This document shows, piece after piece, positions 1-9,613 of a DNA stretch of 64,000 bases. Each line of letters starts with the position of its first letter. Position 1 is the stretch's first letter. Both the position numbers and the translations under genes were made by a program. The notes below the pieces were generated by a model. It saw nothing but the letters and a program-made list of their open reading frames with translations. It had not been told where the DNA came from and did no database searches. Source of the stretch: Oligoflexia bacterium (lineage in GTDB: Bacteria; Bdellovibrionota_G; JANQFH01); NCBI GenBank assembly GCA_028277945.1, contig JANQFH010000049.1, positions 62,001 through 126,000 of the forward strand. The letters run 5' to 3'.

Positions 1-1032
1 GTAGCCATCCTATCGCTACTCCATCTCACGACCGCGGAGTGCCTTTTGGCCGCCACAGGTACCAGCCAAAGTTTACTCAACAAAGATAAGAGAAAACGTA
101 CCAAACCAAAGTCTACGCGCAGCGGTATGGTGCAAGGCACTATCTCCCGCCCCATCCAGATACACGTTGCCGGAGAGGTCTTAGAGCCGGGGAGCTATCT
201 ACTCAATCAGCCAACTCGCCTGACTACGGCCCTACAGGCGGCATCCGGTATTACAGAGCGCGGTAGCACACGCCGCATTGAGATTCGTAAGGTCGCAAAG
301 CCGTCAAGAATAGTCGATCTCTTTAAGTTCGAAACTACCGGTGACCTTAAACATGACCCTTATCTCTTTGATAACGACGTTATTTTTGTCCCTTTCAAGG
401 GACGATCGGTCACTATCAACGGGCCGGTCAAAAGGTCTGGAGAGTACGAGTTGCTGGCAGAAGAATCCCTTCAGGCACTCATCGACCTAGCCGGCGGTTT
501 CTCCACAGGAGTGGCAAAGTTCAAACCGATACAGATTGTCCGCTACAGCAATGAAAGAGATGAACGGCAGGTCATTGAGATAGGCTTTGATAAGATTACG
601 GTAAACGGTTATCGGCCACAAAACGGCGATGTCATCATTATTCCACACCTGTTTACCATAAAGAATAAACTCAGCACCGAGGTCGGCTCTTTACCCAATG
701 ACGAGTTCGCGGTCACTGCCTTTGAGGATCGAGTGTTTGTTACCGGCGCTGTAAGAGTTCCTGGCGCCTTTCCATTTCAACCCCAGTTCAAACTGAACCA
801 GTACATTGCGCTTGCCGGCGGTGGAACTCGATTAGCAAAGAGAGGCGTCAAGCTCATTTCACTGGACGGTGGTATCACCCGCACTAAGGTCACTGACAGC
901 ACCACTATTATCAATCCTGGAGATACGATTCAGGTCCAGGAGAAAGCGGTTTCCACTGAGTTCTGGATTGGCTTCTTGGCTACTGTCGCATCCGTAGGCC
1001 TATCGGCTGTGGCAATTTTCGACACTAACTGA
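1..1032 (+). CDS. SLBB-domain polysaccharide export protein, 5' end cut by the window
   Basis: This is an envelope protein of the polysaccharide-export class. Three SLBB-type repeats are visible at about residues 36-110, 118-203 and 225-300 of the track protein, with cores VAGEVLEPG, INGPVKRSG and VTGAVRVPG. A hydrophobic C-terminal helix (about 307-325) could anchor it in a membrane. The TTG at 46 is not a convincing start: the frame is open back to base 1 and encodes a hydrophobic run ending in LLAA, like the end of a signal peptide, so the real start lies outside the window. Only about 35 residues separate that peptide from the first SLBB repeat, so the Poly_export domain of classical Wza appears to be absent. 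The gene converges on the next one with an 8-base overlap. Confidence 0.8.
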   Translation, partial: VAILSLLHLTTAECLLAATGTSQSLLNKDKRKRTKPKSTRSGMVQGTISRPIQIHVAGEVLEPGSYLLNQPTRLTTALQAASGITERGSTRRIEIRKVAKPSRIVDLFKFETTGDLKHDPYLFDNDVIFVPFKGRSVTINGPVKRSGEYELLAEESLQALIDLAGGFSTGVAKFKPIQIVRYSNERDERQVIEIGFDKITVNGYRPQNGDVIIIPHLFTIKNKLSTEVGSLPNDEFAVTAFEDRVFVTGAVRVPGAFPFQPQFKLNQYIALAGGGTRLAKRGVKLISLDGGITRTKVTDSTTIINPGDTIQVQEKAVSTEFWIGFLATVASVGLSAVAIFDTN

Positions 1033-2146
1033 GCAGCTTCGTATAGAGATCCAAAGTCTGATTGGCCATACGGCTGACGTCAAACTGCTCGTACACGCGT
1101 TGTTGCGCTGTCCGTCCTAGCTCTTGGCATTTATCCGCATCGTTCCAAAGCTCGTCTATGGCCTCTGCGAGACTCTCTACATCCGCAGGCGGCACGACGA
1201 TACCACTCTCACCATGTCTGTTGACAAACGGCACTCCCGTATCAAGACTCGTGCTTATTACTGGTTTGCCTGCCGCCATGGCCTCCAACTGCACAATGCC
1301 AAAAGCCTCATTCCGTGTAATCGAAGGGAGCAGGAAGAAACTACTAGCGTGATAGAAATGGCGAATTTCTTCGTCACTCAAACGGCCGAGAAAGTGTACT
1401 CGCCTGTCAATGTCTAGCTCTTTGGCTAGCAGCATCAACTCGCCCTTCAGGGGGCCATCGCCAACAACAACAAGCCGTGCCGACGTCTTTTGCAACGCCT
1501 GTAAAAGGTAACGCAACCCCTTGTAGGGTACTAAGCGGCCGACAAAGAGCATGAACTTGTTGCCATAGTCTTTACGGATTCCACGGACCCGCTCTTGATC
1601 GACCCGATCCACAGCAAAGCTGTTGCTTTCTATTCCAAGCGGTATAACACGGCACTTGTTGGCATACTTTCTCAGCAGCTCTGAGCTGCGTAGATAGTTT
1701 GGGGACGTCACGATGATGCGCTCTGCCTTACCCAGAATGTAGTGGACCATCGGTTGGTAAAGTTTGAGTAGCAGTTTTTGTTCAATAATATCGGAATGAT
1801 AGGTCATGACAAGCTTAGCGGTGCCGGTCTTTGCCAGTAATAGGGCAAGATCGCTGGCTGGGTTGGGAAACTGTGCATGGATAATGTTGAATCGTTTTTT
1901 ATGGAGACGATACAGCAGGTAGGGCATGCTCGGTGAAATAGGCGCCTTGGCCACGACGCCAAGCTGACAGGCACGATGTACCCAAACATCATCTATTTTC
2001 TCATGCACCGTACGCGCCTGGGTATTCGTTGCCAAGACCTCCAAATCGACGCGGTCTTTTAACTGACGCACCAGCTGTGCTGTATAGACTTCAATACCAC
2101 CAACGTATGGCGGGTAATATTTTCCTAAAACCAGGACCTTCATCAC
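1025..2146 (-). CDS. GT4-family glycosyltransferase
   Basis: This cytoplasmic GT-B fold glycosyltransferase probably adds a sugar to the lipid-linked surface-glycan precursor. The N-terminal half has the GT4 pattern YYPPYVGGIE at about 10-19. The C-terminal nucleotide-sugar domain starts near residue 200 with FVGRLVPYKG and carries the donor-site motif EAFGIVQLEAMAAGKPV at about 280-297. The length of 373 residues is usual for the family. The start is a GTG immediately followed by ATG, and either could be used. The donor and acceptor sugars cannot be read from the sequence. Confidence 0.88.
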   Translation of the reverse strand: MMKVLVLGKYYPPYVGGIEVYTAQLVRQLKDRVDLEVLATNTQARTVHEKIDDVWVHRACQLGVVAKAPISPSMPYLLYRLHKKRFNIIHAQFPNPASDLALLLAKTGTAKLVMTYHSDIIEQKLLLKLYQPMVHYILGKAERIIVTSPNYLRSSELLRKYANKCRVIPLGIESNSFAVDRVDQERVRGIRKDYGNKFMLFVGRLVPYKGLRYLLQALQKTSARLVVVGDGPLKGELMLLAKELDIDRRVHFLGRLSDEEIRHFYHASSFFLLPSITRNEAFGIVQLEAMAAGKPVISTSLDTGVPFVNRHGESGIVVPPADVESLAEAIDELWNDADKCQELGRTAQQRVYEQFDVSRMANQTLDLYTKLLS

Positions 2147-2410
2147 AGTTTTAACAGACTATTTACTTGCTCGGCTTTGTGTCCTTGGGCAAGTCCTGGG
2201 CGGCAACTATCGACTTGGCGAGCTTTTGCAGGACTCGAGCTTTGTTCAGTTTGCTCATCTTATCAATAGTTTACAAAGTTAGCGGTCATGGCTCGCTGCT
2301 TAGCACATTGGTCTGTTGTCGTCAAACCGCCGCCCTGAACGCCTGTCAACAGTTTGTTGATTTGCTACCAAGTATGTTAGATAAGAGCTGTTCATGCCGA
2401 AAATCTAACT

Positions 2411-3796
2411 ATGCAAAATGGTAGAAAAATAATTATCGGGCTGATTGCTAGGCGAGATGCGGCCTTCTTCCGCGACCTTCTGCCCCAGCTGCGCCAAGAG
2501 CTGCCGCATCTGGACCTCACCTTTCTCACCTTTCATGCGGGCTGCGAAACCATGCTGCAACACTGTGGATTTTCCGTCTACAACTTTCACCGCTGGAAAC
2601 GCACATTCTCCCCACAGTTGTCCGCACCGCAGATTGAGACGCGCTACGGTATGCCTGTGGAAAACATCATCGTGCATGAAGCGCTTACCCACCATCACCA
2701 CGATCACACAAAACTCGTCCGTAAGACAGCACTCTACCTCCAGGCATTAGAGGCGCTCTTTGAAAAAATCCAGCCAGATCTGTTTATAACCGAACTTGGG
2801 GGTTTCATAGCCCACCTCACGGTCTTTCTCGTGTGTAGACGACGCGGAGTCACCCATTACACCATTGAGCCGGCTTTCTTTCCAAAGCGTTGTTTCTGGG
2901 TTAAGGACAGTTTGTACGCACGGCTTCCTGCTGACATCGGACCGCAACTGGAAGAAACCGAACAGGCCTATATTCGTTCCCATGTGGCCGAAATCGTCGA
3001 CAAAAAGTTGATCAATATTCCGGATAAAGATCAAAATCATTTCAAGGATATGAATCTTCGTAAGCTATTCACGCTACGAAACGGCAATCGACTAATCAGC
3101 AAACTTACAGATAAGTATATAAGAGGCTGTGAGGAGGAGTTTGATGCCGTTTTCCAGGTAGTACGCTATAACTTTTGGAAGCTCAAAAATCGGAAGATCA
3201 ATGCAAAGTACTACAGCCAACTGGCCGACCTTCCAGGAAAGTTTGTTTACTATCCACTGCATGTGCCTCTTGACGTGCAGCTGACGGTAAGATCCAAAAG
3301 TTACCTTAATCAGCATGAGCTGATCCGCAGAGTGATTGCAAACTTACCTGACGAGCTGGTTCTCGCTACTAAAGAACATCCGGCTTCGATCGGCGCCTAT
3401 GACTTTAGACCGCTAGACGATCTCATCAAGAACCGTCGTCTCATGCTTCTACACCCGACCGTAAGCTCGCATGATCTAGTGGATCGGGCGCTTTACGTCC
3501 TGACGGTTAATTCCAAGGTCGGCATTGAGGCACTGTTTCGGCACCGCAAGACCGTTACCCTGGGAGACTCTATCTACCGAGGTGAGGGAATCACCACGGA
3601 TTTAGAAAGCGTTGAGGATCTCAAACAGCTACATCAACGTGGCTTGCGCAAGGAGTTTTCCGATGAGGCTTTGGATACCTTTTTGCGACGATCTTACAAT
3701 TGGAGCTTGCCAGGTGAGCTCTATGAGCACTCGCCGGAAAACTTGCACCGCTTTAGTTCCAGCCTGTCGCAAGTCATATCGGGTGCTGCTAGGTAG
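2411..3796 (+). CDS. Capsule-synthesis-like glycosyltransferase (Capsule_synth/KpsS-like)
   Basis: This is a putative cytoplasmic enzyme of surface-polysaccharide assembly. The C-terminal half shows a pattern I associate with capsule-synthesis (KpsC/KpsS-like) proteins: YYPLHVPLDVQL near 276-287, KEHPAS near 320, and VNSKVGIEAL near 365 followed by a conserved-looking LGDSIYRGEG. The N-terminal 200 residues look Rossmann-like but are not diagnostic. There is no signal peptide or membrane segment. The ATG at 2411 lacks a clear Shine-Dalgarno sequence. The 264 bp upstream, shared with the divergent glycosyltransferase, hold no promoter I would defend. The family call is by motif memory and needs a profile search. 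Confidence 0.6.
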   Translation: MQNGRKIIIGLIARRDAAFFRDLLPQLRQELPHLDLTFLTFHAGCETMLQHCGFSVYNFHRWKRTFSPQLSAPQIETRYGMPVENIIVHEALTHHHHDHTKLVRKTALYLQALEALFEKIQPDLFITELGGFIAHLTVFLVCRRRGVTHYTIEPAFFPKRCFWVKDSLYARLPADIGPQLEETEQAYIRSHVAEIVDKKLINIPDKDQNHFKDMNLRKLFTLRNGNRLISKLTDKYIRGCEEEFDAVFQVVRYNFWKLKNRKINAKYYSQLADLPGKFVYYPLHVPLDVQLTVRSKSYLNQHELIRRVIANLPDELVLATKEHPASIGAYDFRPLDDLIKNRRLMLLHPTVSSHDLVDRALYVLTVNSKVGIEALFRHRKTVTLGDSIYRGEGITTDLESVEDLKQLHQRGLRKEFSDEALDTFLRRSYNWSLPGELYEHSPENLHRFSSSLSQVISGAAR

Positions 3797-5435
3797 CGTC
3801 CGGTTCGGGGTAAGCGCTGCTGCTGAAGGCCTGGACCGCATCTAAGTCAAAAATACTATGAGGAGCTGTATGGTAGTCAACCACAAGCCTGTTGGGTCGT
3901 TGCGTGATGGGCCCACGGTGACATCGTAGCTCTTTGGCAATCAACACAACCCCGTGGCTCATATCCAGGATATCTAATCGCCCTTGCTTGGTGTCAAAAA
4001 CAAAACGCAGGGCAAAGGGAAAATCACTCTTTCCCGGCAACTTATTCAAAACCATGCTACGATTGGATTTAACCACGGGCAACACCAATTTTGCGCTCTC
4101 TCTACTGCTGAGCGTCAAGGACGCTAGGCTCGTTGCCGCGTCTCTACCAGGTTCGATAGAAACCGTCACGGTCGATACTTCGCTGCTTACTGTACTGGTA
4201 AGACGACCAACGACATCGATGGTCACATACCGTTCTTTCGTACGATCGAGGCCGATAGCATGATTACTAAAAACTACCCGCGCTGCCGGCGGATCCGCTC
4301 GATGTGCTTTGCTAGCCGGTCCGACGCTGCGGCTTACCCAACGCCCATCTATGACTGCCTCTTTAACGACACTGTCCGTGGTGGATCCTGCATACCACTG
4401 ACCAGTTGCCGACTGATAGTCTACCGTCCAGCCATTGATTCCATGGATCGATCCCCCTGCGCGATAGTCGTAACACTCTTCCGGTTCCGCTTCGAAGAGA
4501 TCGACAAAGGCATACTTGTTCTGAGTAAAGTCACGACTTTGGCCAAAATCTCGGTGAACAGCAATCAGATGCGCGTGCTTGCGGAAGCAGTCGGAGTCCA
4601 CTCCAGCCCAGCCCCCTTTAGGTCCCTGAAAATGATACCATTGGAAGCCAATGACATTGTACTTAGGAATTTCGTTTAACTCTTCGATGATGTCGAGATA
4701 GGCCTGAGTCTCCTCAGGCGTGGGCATCCTGCCGCCTTTTGCAACCTCTGCCGCTGCCTGGCCGATAAATATAACAGGTTGGGCTATACCGGCGTCTCTC
4801 ACTTTATCAAGCTCTCGTCTGACCTGATTTCTGATATTCTCTATTTCCGATCCTGGATTGTCTCTAACCGCATAAGCAAAGATACCAACTATATCGATAG
4901 TATCAGGCAGAGAGTGCCCTGCCATAAACTGTGGATTGATAACCACAACCTGCTTGATTCCTGGGAACACCTGCCGCACCAAGACACTGAGTCGCTGCAA
5001 ATCTTTATCAGATTTGTTGCGTGCCCAAGGCTCGTCATCGATAAAGAGCATGTCCACAGAATCCAGCAAATTCGTCAGTTCAAGCCATCTGCGTCTTAGC
5101 TGCAGCATTTCGAGCAGTTCGTTGTCCGATCGTCCTAAATCCAACTCGTACTGCAGGTCATACTGGATCCTCTGCGCTCGACTCCGTAGCAGCCAAGAGC
5201 TACGTCGTAAATAGTCATCAAAAGAACCGCTCACCCGTGTCAGGTTGGTGTATTCCGTAATGATACGGTTGTGCCAGTGCAGACTCTTATTGAAATAGCC
5301 GCCGTAGTACTGCAGCCGATGCGACGATTTCTCAGCCTGCCTGACACCAGCGCCGCTGTCACGTTTATGCGAGCAGCTGACAACCGCTAGTAACAAAACA
5401 GTTGCCAGGATTTGCAGCCATTCGGACTTAACCAT
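3789..5435 (-). CDS. Lipoprotein of unknown function, possible TIM-barrel domain
   Basis: The protein starts with a lipoprotein signal peptide: a hydrophobic core, then AVVSC with Cys21 as the likely lipidation site. About 520 residues follow. The central part (about 130-330) has alternating strand-like and helical runs, including VVVINPQFMAGHS, PVIFIGQAAAEVA and YNVIGFQWYHFQGPKGGW, which recall a glycoside-hydrolase-like TIM barrel. No catalytic pair can be assigned. The C-terminal 150 residues look beta-rich and may be a carbohydrate-binding module. It lies convergent with the capsule gene (8-base overlap) and divergent from wzz. A role in processing the surface glycan is inference from position only. 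Confidence 0.55.
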   Translation of the reverse strand: MVKSEWLQILATVLLLAVVSCSHKRDSGAGVRQAEKSSHRLQYYGGYFNKSLHWHNRIITEYTNLTRVSGSFDDYLRRSSWLLRSRAQRIQYDLQYELDLGRSDNELLEMLQLRRRWLELTNLLDSVDMLFIDDEPWARNKSDKDLQRLSVLVRQVFPGIKQVVVINPQFMAGHSLPDTIDIVGIFAYAVRDNPGSEIENIRNQVRRELDKVRDAGIAQPVIFIGQAAAEVAKGGRMPTPEETQAYLDIIEELNEIPKYNVIGFQWYHFQGPKGGWAGVDSDCFRKHAHLIAVHRDFGQSRDFTQNKYAFVDLFEAEPEECYDYRAGGSIHGINGWTVDYQSATGQWYAGSTTDSVVKEAVIDGRWVSRSVGPASKAHRADPPAARVVFSNHAIGLDRTKERYVTIDVVGRLTSTVSSEVSTVTVSIEPGRDAATSLASLTLSSRESAKLVLPVVKSNRSMVLNKLPGKSDFPFALRFVFDTKQGRLDILDMSHGVVLIAKELRCHRGPITQRPNRLVVDYHTAPHSIFDLDAVQAFSSSAYPEPDAT

Positions 5436-5445
5436 TGCTAAACAC

Positions 5446-5474
5446 TTGACAATCGAGTAATTAAGTACTCTAAA
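5446..5474 (+). promoter_or_regulatory. Sigma70-like promoter of the wzz-wzy pair with internal palindrome
   Basis: A perfect TTGACA (5446-5451) is followed after 17 bases by TCTAAA (5469-5474). The expected transcript start is about 18 bases before the wzz ATG. The spacer contains GAGTAATTAAGTACTC (5455-5470), a 16-base near-palindrome symmetrical at 14 positions, which is where a repressor would sit. Confidence 0.5.
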
Positions 5475-5498
5475 TCCTCTACCTGGAGTCTATTTTCA

Positions 5499-6701
5499 AT
5501 GCAAGATAAGCCCCTTCTTATAGAGCTGATCAAATTTTTGTTCAAGTGGAAACGCACCATTGTGGTTATTACGATTGTTCCAACCATAATCGTAGTCGTC
5601 CTGAGCTTTGCCTGGCGAAAGGGCTACGAGGCTACGACAACCCTCATTCCTAGTCGACCCCCAGCAAATAGCACGCCTGGTGCTTGGCTATCCCAGTCAG
5701 CGTTTGGAAGGTTCGCTGGATTGATCGAAGGGATCGAAGGTATGAGTGATGTCGATAGGCTCAAGTTCATATTAAAGAGCGAAACCATAGCCAGAGAGGT
5801 CATTAAAGATCTCAATCTGCAACCGCATCTCTACCCATCACGATGGGATAATAAGAACCAACAATGGAAAAAAGGTTCCAAACCACCAACAATGAATAAC
5901 CTAGTTGGCCTCTTTCATCGTAAAGTTTTAACTGTCAAAGCTATGGCAGAAGGCTTGATTACGGTACGCGTTATCATGCCAGAAGCTAACCTGGCTGCCA
6001 TGACGGCAAACAGAATAACAGAAGCCCTACAGAACTTTATTAATCATAAAGTTCTGACCATAGGCAAAAAGAATCGTATTTTTGTCGAACAACAACTTGA
6101 AAAGACTCGTGAAGATTTGGCCATCGCCGAACAACGCTTACAGGAGTTCGAAGAAAAAGAAAAGATATATGATATTAGCAGCCAGACGGCTATGACTCTG
6201 CAGATTGCGTCAGAACTAAAAGCTGATATCATAAAAAACAACGTGAAACTTGCGCAGATAGAAAAAGTCTATGGCAGGGAAAACGCTAGTTATAAGCAAC
6301 TTATTTTAGAAAACGCATCATTGAAAAGACAGATGCGTAAAATTGAAGCGGGCTCGTATGCAAAAGACCAGACCACGCAGAAACCGCCACCGCTATTTGG
6401 TCGTCTCGAAAACGTACCCGAAGTTAAAGTAGACTACTTTGGACTAAAGCGAAACGTCTTAGTGCTTGAAAAGGTTTATGCGTTTCTAAAGGAGCAGTAC
6501 GAAATTGTAAAGGTCAATGAGCTGCGTGATGAAATCTCTTTTCAAGTTATCGATGCGGCCGTTGTGCCAGACGGTCCAGCCTGGCCGAAGAAAAAGCTCC
6601 TGGCTATTTTAAGCCTCTTCTGCTGTTTTATGCTGGGGAGCCTGATTGCTTTTATTGCTGAGCATGTCGTTCCTGATGTTCGTAAAGCTCTTGCTAGCTG
6701 A
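5499..6701 (+). CDS. wzz: Wzz/GumC-type polysaccharide co-polymerase
   Basis: This inner-membrane chain-length determinant sets the length of the polymer made by a Wzy polymerase. It has the family layout: a first membrane segment at about 20-38, a long periplasmic region with a heptad-rich coiled coil at about 185-285, and a second membrane segment at about 372-392 preceded by the Pro-rich PDGPAWPKKK, the proline-rich pre-TM2 motif of the family. There is no C-terminal tyrosine-kinase domain, so it is the stand-alone type. Only 6 bases separate it from the downstream polymerase-like gene. Confidence 0.88.
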   Translation: MQDKPLLIELIKFLFKWKRTIVVITIVPTIIVVVLSFAWRKGYEATTTLIPSRPPANSTPGAWLSQSAFGRFAGLIEGIEGMSDVDRLKFILKSETIAREVIKDLNLQPHLYPSRWDNKNQQWKKGSKPPTMNNLVGLFHRKVLTVKAMAEGLITVRVIMPEANLAAMTANRITEALQNFINHKVLTIGKKNRIFVEQQLEKTREDLAIAEQRLQEFEEKEKIYDISSQTAMTLQIASELKADIIKNNVKLAQIEKVYGRENASYKQLILENASLKRQMRKIEAGSYAKDQTTQKPPPLFGRLENVPEVKVDYFGLKRNVLVLEKVYAFLKEQYEIVKVNELRDEISFQVIDAAVVPDGPAWPKKKLLAILSLFCCFMLGSLIAFIAEHVVPDVRKALAS

Positions 6702-6707
6702 CATCTC

Positions 6708-7949
6708 TTGTTTTTAAAAGCATACATAATCTTTGCCATTCTATTTGGAAGCTTTGCCCTCTTTTATATTACCGATCATAATCTTGGTAAAGCCCCGTGG
6801 TACATCGTAACCATTCGCGATTTTATTTGGCTAGTTTTCTGCGTACTCGCACTCTTTCGCTATTTCTTGTTAAAGAAAGCCCACCCCACCTATTTAGCGC
6901 AGTTCAAACCTTATTACACGTTTCTATTAAGGTGGTTTCCAGTTTTCGCCGGGCCATTTTTGATTGTCGTCATTGCCCATATCTACCACCGTGGCCTTAT
7001 GGAGGTGGCGCAGCATGATCTCAGAAACACATTTTACTACAGTCTTGTGTTCTTTATTCTCCCTCTTTTTGTTAGCAGTCGTGAGGACCTACTACGCCTG
7101 CAGCAATTTTTGCTGAAAACCTGTTTCCTAACCTTTGCTGTCTGTCTCTTCTATGTTTTCAAGCCGGCACTCTTGGTTGTTGGACGAGTCAGTGCAAGTT
7201 TTGTTAGTCCTAATAACTATGCTTTCTTTCTAAATCTGATGATATGTCTTAGCTTTGCTTTGGTTCTAAATAATCTTGCGAAGAAGATGCACTACTGGAT
7301 TCTAATACTTTCCTGTGTGGTGCTTTTGCTGACAATTTCCTTCGGTAATTTTATTATGTTCTTTGGTATTCTGTTGTCGCTTCTGCTGCTTAAACGGCGC
7401 CTATTCTTATCGTTCAGCATGATCATTTTTGCAGTCCTGTTAGGATATGTCGCCATTGAATGGTTACAGCTACAACCACTCATCAAAAAGATTGAAATAG
7501 TGACAACCGGGGGTTATACGGTCTCACACAGGGTCGTTCAATATGAAATGATGTGGTCTTACCTGCTCTCTGCAGATCCTCTTTCGCTACTATTTGGTGA
7601 CCTTAGCACTACAAGGTTTAGCAAGTGGGATAGCACTTACTTTAATGTATTACGTAACAACGGACTGCTCTGCCTCGCTATCTTTCTATGCTACTACGCA
7701 TTTTTTATCATCCACTCCTTTCGGCTTCGTCGTATCGCCTTTCAGAATGGTGATCGGGAATTAGGCGCGCTTTTCGAGGGGTATGCCGTCTTTTTGCTTA
7801 TGGCCGTTGCCATTCCTTTTCAGATATACTCCATAACCTATCGGTACCCGCTGAACTTTCTGCTGTTCCTTATTAACACTTTGATTCTCATGTCTTTGAA
7901 GGTGCCCTCTTTTGCCCCTTCGCCAACAGACCAGCCGTTAACGAAATAG
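6708..7949 (+). CDS. O-antigen polymerase/ligase-like membrane protein (Wzy/WaaL class)
   Basis: The protein is very hydrophobic, with about 11 membrane segments over 413 residues and a larger periplasmic loop around 240-300, the usual layout of Wzy polymerases and WaaL ligases. The start is a TTG six bases after the wzz stop; no ATG occurs early in the frame. Pairing with wzz favours a polymerase over a ligase, but sequence alone does not separate these. The gene ends convergently, overlapping the next gene by 12 bases. Confidence 0.75.
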   Translation: MFLKAYIIFAILFGSFALFYITDHNLGKAPWYIVTIRDFIWLVFCVLALFRYFLLKKAHPTYLAQFKPYYTFLLRWFPVFAGPFLIVVIAHIYHRGLMEVAQHDLRNTFYYSLVFFILPLFVSSREDLLRLQQFLLKTCFLTFAVCLFYVFKPALLVVGRVSASFVSPNNYAFFLNLMICLSFALVLNNLAKKMHYWILILSCVVLLLTISFGNFIMFFGILLSLLLLKRRLFLSFSMIIFAVLLGYVAIEWLQLQPLIKKIEIVTTGGYTVSHRVVQYEMMWSYLLSADPLSLLFGDLSTTRFSKWDSTYFNVLRNNGLLCLAIFLCYYAFFIIHSFRLRRIAFQNGDRELGALFEGYAVFLLMAVAIPFQIYSITYRYPLNFLLFLINTLILMSLKVPSFAPSPTDQPLTK

Positions 7950-9338
7950 GATCTTTTCTAGCTTTTTTTCCCAGTATGCTATGTCATTTAGACAGATATT
8001 CTTATTGAACCTCCCTAACACATCAACCGACCGCCGAAAGAACTTTCCGTTCTTCCAGTCAGCCGCTCGGAATCCCGTTTTGCTCATCGCTTGTAATTTT
8101 ATCCAAGCTTTGAATCGTTCAGGCAATGGTATAGAGTTTGTGTCCGTGGTTACCTTTCGATCGTGCAAGTACCTTGACATCTTGTCCGCCAAGCGTTTCG
8201 TAGATTTTCCGTCCCTGTAGCCGCACCACTCTAAAATATAAGCATCTTGGTGTTCTTTCATTTCAGAAGTAGCACCGTTAGAGAGAGCATCTACGATGCC
8301 TTTGCTAAGTTCCTCTGCATTGGTAACAAAGTAACTACAATATCTATGCTCCTCGTTTCTCATGTAGTTGGAATTTTCTAACATTTGGATTTCGAGAGTC
8401 GGTTTGGCCATCAACCATGCTTCAATACACGTTGTGCAGGATCTACCACCTACTAGATCAGCACAGTTGATGATATCCCAAATCATTATCTGATCGGTAT
8501 ATCCAATTTTTACGTGCGGATTTGTCATCAAGGATTGAATCTGTATTACTCTGTATTTCTCCCATTTTTGGTCAGCATTTGGATGAGGCTTGATTAGAAC
8601 ATTACAAGGTGGGAAATTTTCTATAGCTTTTTCTAGGGCGTCAAAAAAGCGATTTCTGCATCTCCAGTCTAACATGGGGAAATCCTTGGCGCCCTTATAC
8701 ATCTTGTCAAATTTATAAAGCTGAATCTCCTTTTCAAACAGACCTTCGACGTCAGGATCATGGTATCGTGCTATGGAAAAATTGGTTGGAAAGAACACCA
8801 AGGGTTTTGTGGCATCCCAATGAAAATGTTGACAGAGTTCTGACTTTTGCAGAAGCGCCTCAGAAAGAGGGGGGAAATAGAAATCGAAGCGCGGTGGACC
8901 AACGACATGGATAGCCTCCTTCGACACTTTATCAGTCGCAAGAGCGGCACTTTTAACTGGGTCATTCCACACGTAGAACTGGCTTACACAAGTCAAGTCT
9001 CTGTCCAAGCCTAAAATATGCACAACGTCTTCCCGAAACGTAGGAATACCTTCAGTTGGTAAAATAAAGACATCGATACCCGCATTTCGAAGTTTGTGAT
9101 ATCTCTCAGCCATATTCTTAGCCAGGACATGAATGCCCAGAACTGCATCAGCTTGCTTCGCAATCGCTGTGTAGGTGTCGTGAGTTGCCCGACAGAACGT
9201 GGTATCCACACCTCTCTCTCTCAATAGAAAGGATAGGTATACAAGCCCTGGTAAATCCCTCCACTTATGATCAACTGCAATTACAAGTAGAGGCCGTTTT
9301 GATTTCCTGGATTCTGAAATTTGACTTTCCGTTTTCAT
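7938..9338 (-). CDS. Surface carbohydrate biosynthesis protein (GT-B-like)
   Basis: This is a cytoplasmic protein of the type annotated as surface carbohydrate biosynthesis protein in nonulosonic-acid loci. Visible features are AVDHKWRDLPG near the N-terminus, the central FFPTNFS, VLIKPHPNA near 260 and the late GGRSCTTCIEAWLMAKPT, which resembles the acceptor half of CDP-glycerol or capsule transferases. The track starts at a TTG (9362). I prefer the in-frame ATG eight codons later, although neither has a good Shine-Dalgarno sequence. It lies on the opposite strand to locus A and has a similar A+T-rich composition. A transferase role is inference. Confidence 0.6.
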   Translation of the reverse strand: MKTESQISESRKSKRPLLVIAVDHKWRDLPGLVYLSFLLRERGVDTTFCRATHDTYTAIAKQADAVLGIHVLAKNMAERYHKLRNAGIDVFILPTEGIPTFREDVVHILGLDRDLTCVSQFYVWNDPVKSAALATDKVSKEAIHVVGPPRFDFYFPPLSEALLQKSELCQHFHWDATKPLVFFPTNFSIARYHDPDVEGLFEKEIQLYKFDKMYKGAKDFPMLDWRCRNRFFDALEKAIENFPPCNVLIKPHPNADQKWEKYRVIQIQSLMTNPHVKIGYTDQIMIWDIINCADLVGGRSCTTCIEAWLMAKPTLEIQMLENSNYMRNEEHRYCSYFVTNAEELSKGIVDALSNGATSEMKEHQDAYILEWCGYRDGKSTKRLADKMSRYLHDRKVTTDTNSIPLPERFKAWIKLQAMSKTGFRAADWKNGKFFRRSVDVLGRFNKNICLNDIAYWEKKLEKILFR

Positions 9339-9613
9339 CTCTGCTGAACCGGCGTTAATCAAGGCCTTAAGAAATTATCGAGGTGACTTCATAAAGGCAA
9401 GGGCTATCCGTTGCGGAACGAAGCTGCAGCTTGCCATTTTCCTTGAACCATCTCTCTCCATATTGAAATGTAACGCTATGAAATTACTAAAAAAAATAAA
9501 GCTTGTGGGCGCGGGCGTTAAGGATAACCGTAGAGAGACCCACTCGCGGGGTTCTTGACACTTCCACCCTATTTTGAAACAACAGTTCAGTCTTAAGAAA
9601 GGCGAGGTAGGGC

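Noticed and set aside
2167-2424. 85-residue plus-strand ORF in the gap before the capsule-like gene
   Set aside because: No ribosome site, composition unlike a protein, and it overlaps the supported start at 2411.
9555-9583. TTGACA upstream of the locus A neuB as a promoter
   Set aside because: No acceptable -10 box lies 15-19 bases downstream, so the promoter of locus A remains unlocated.
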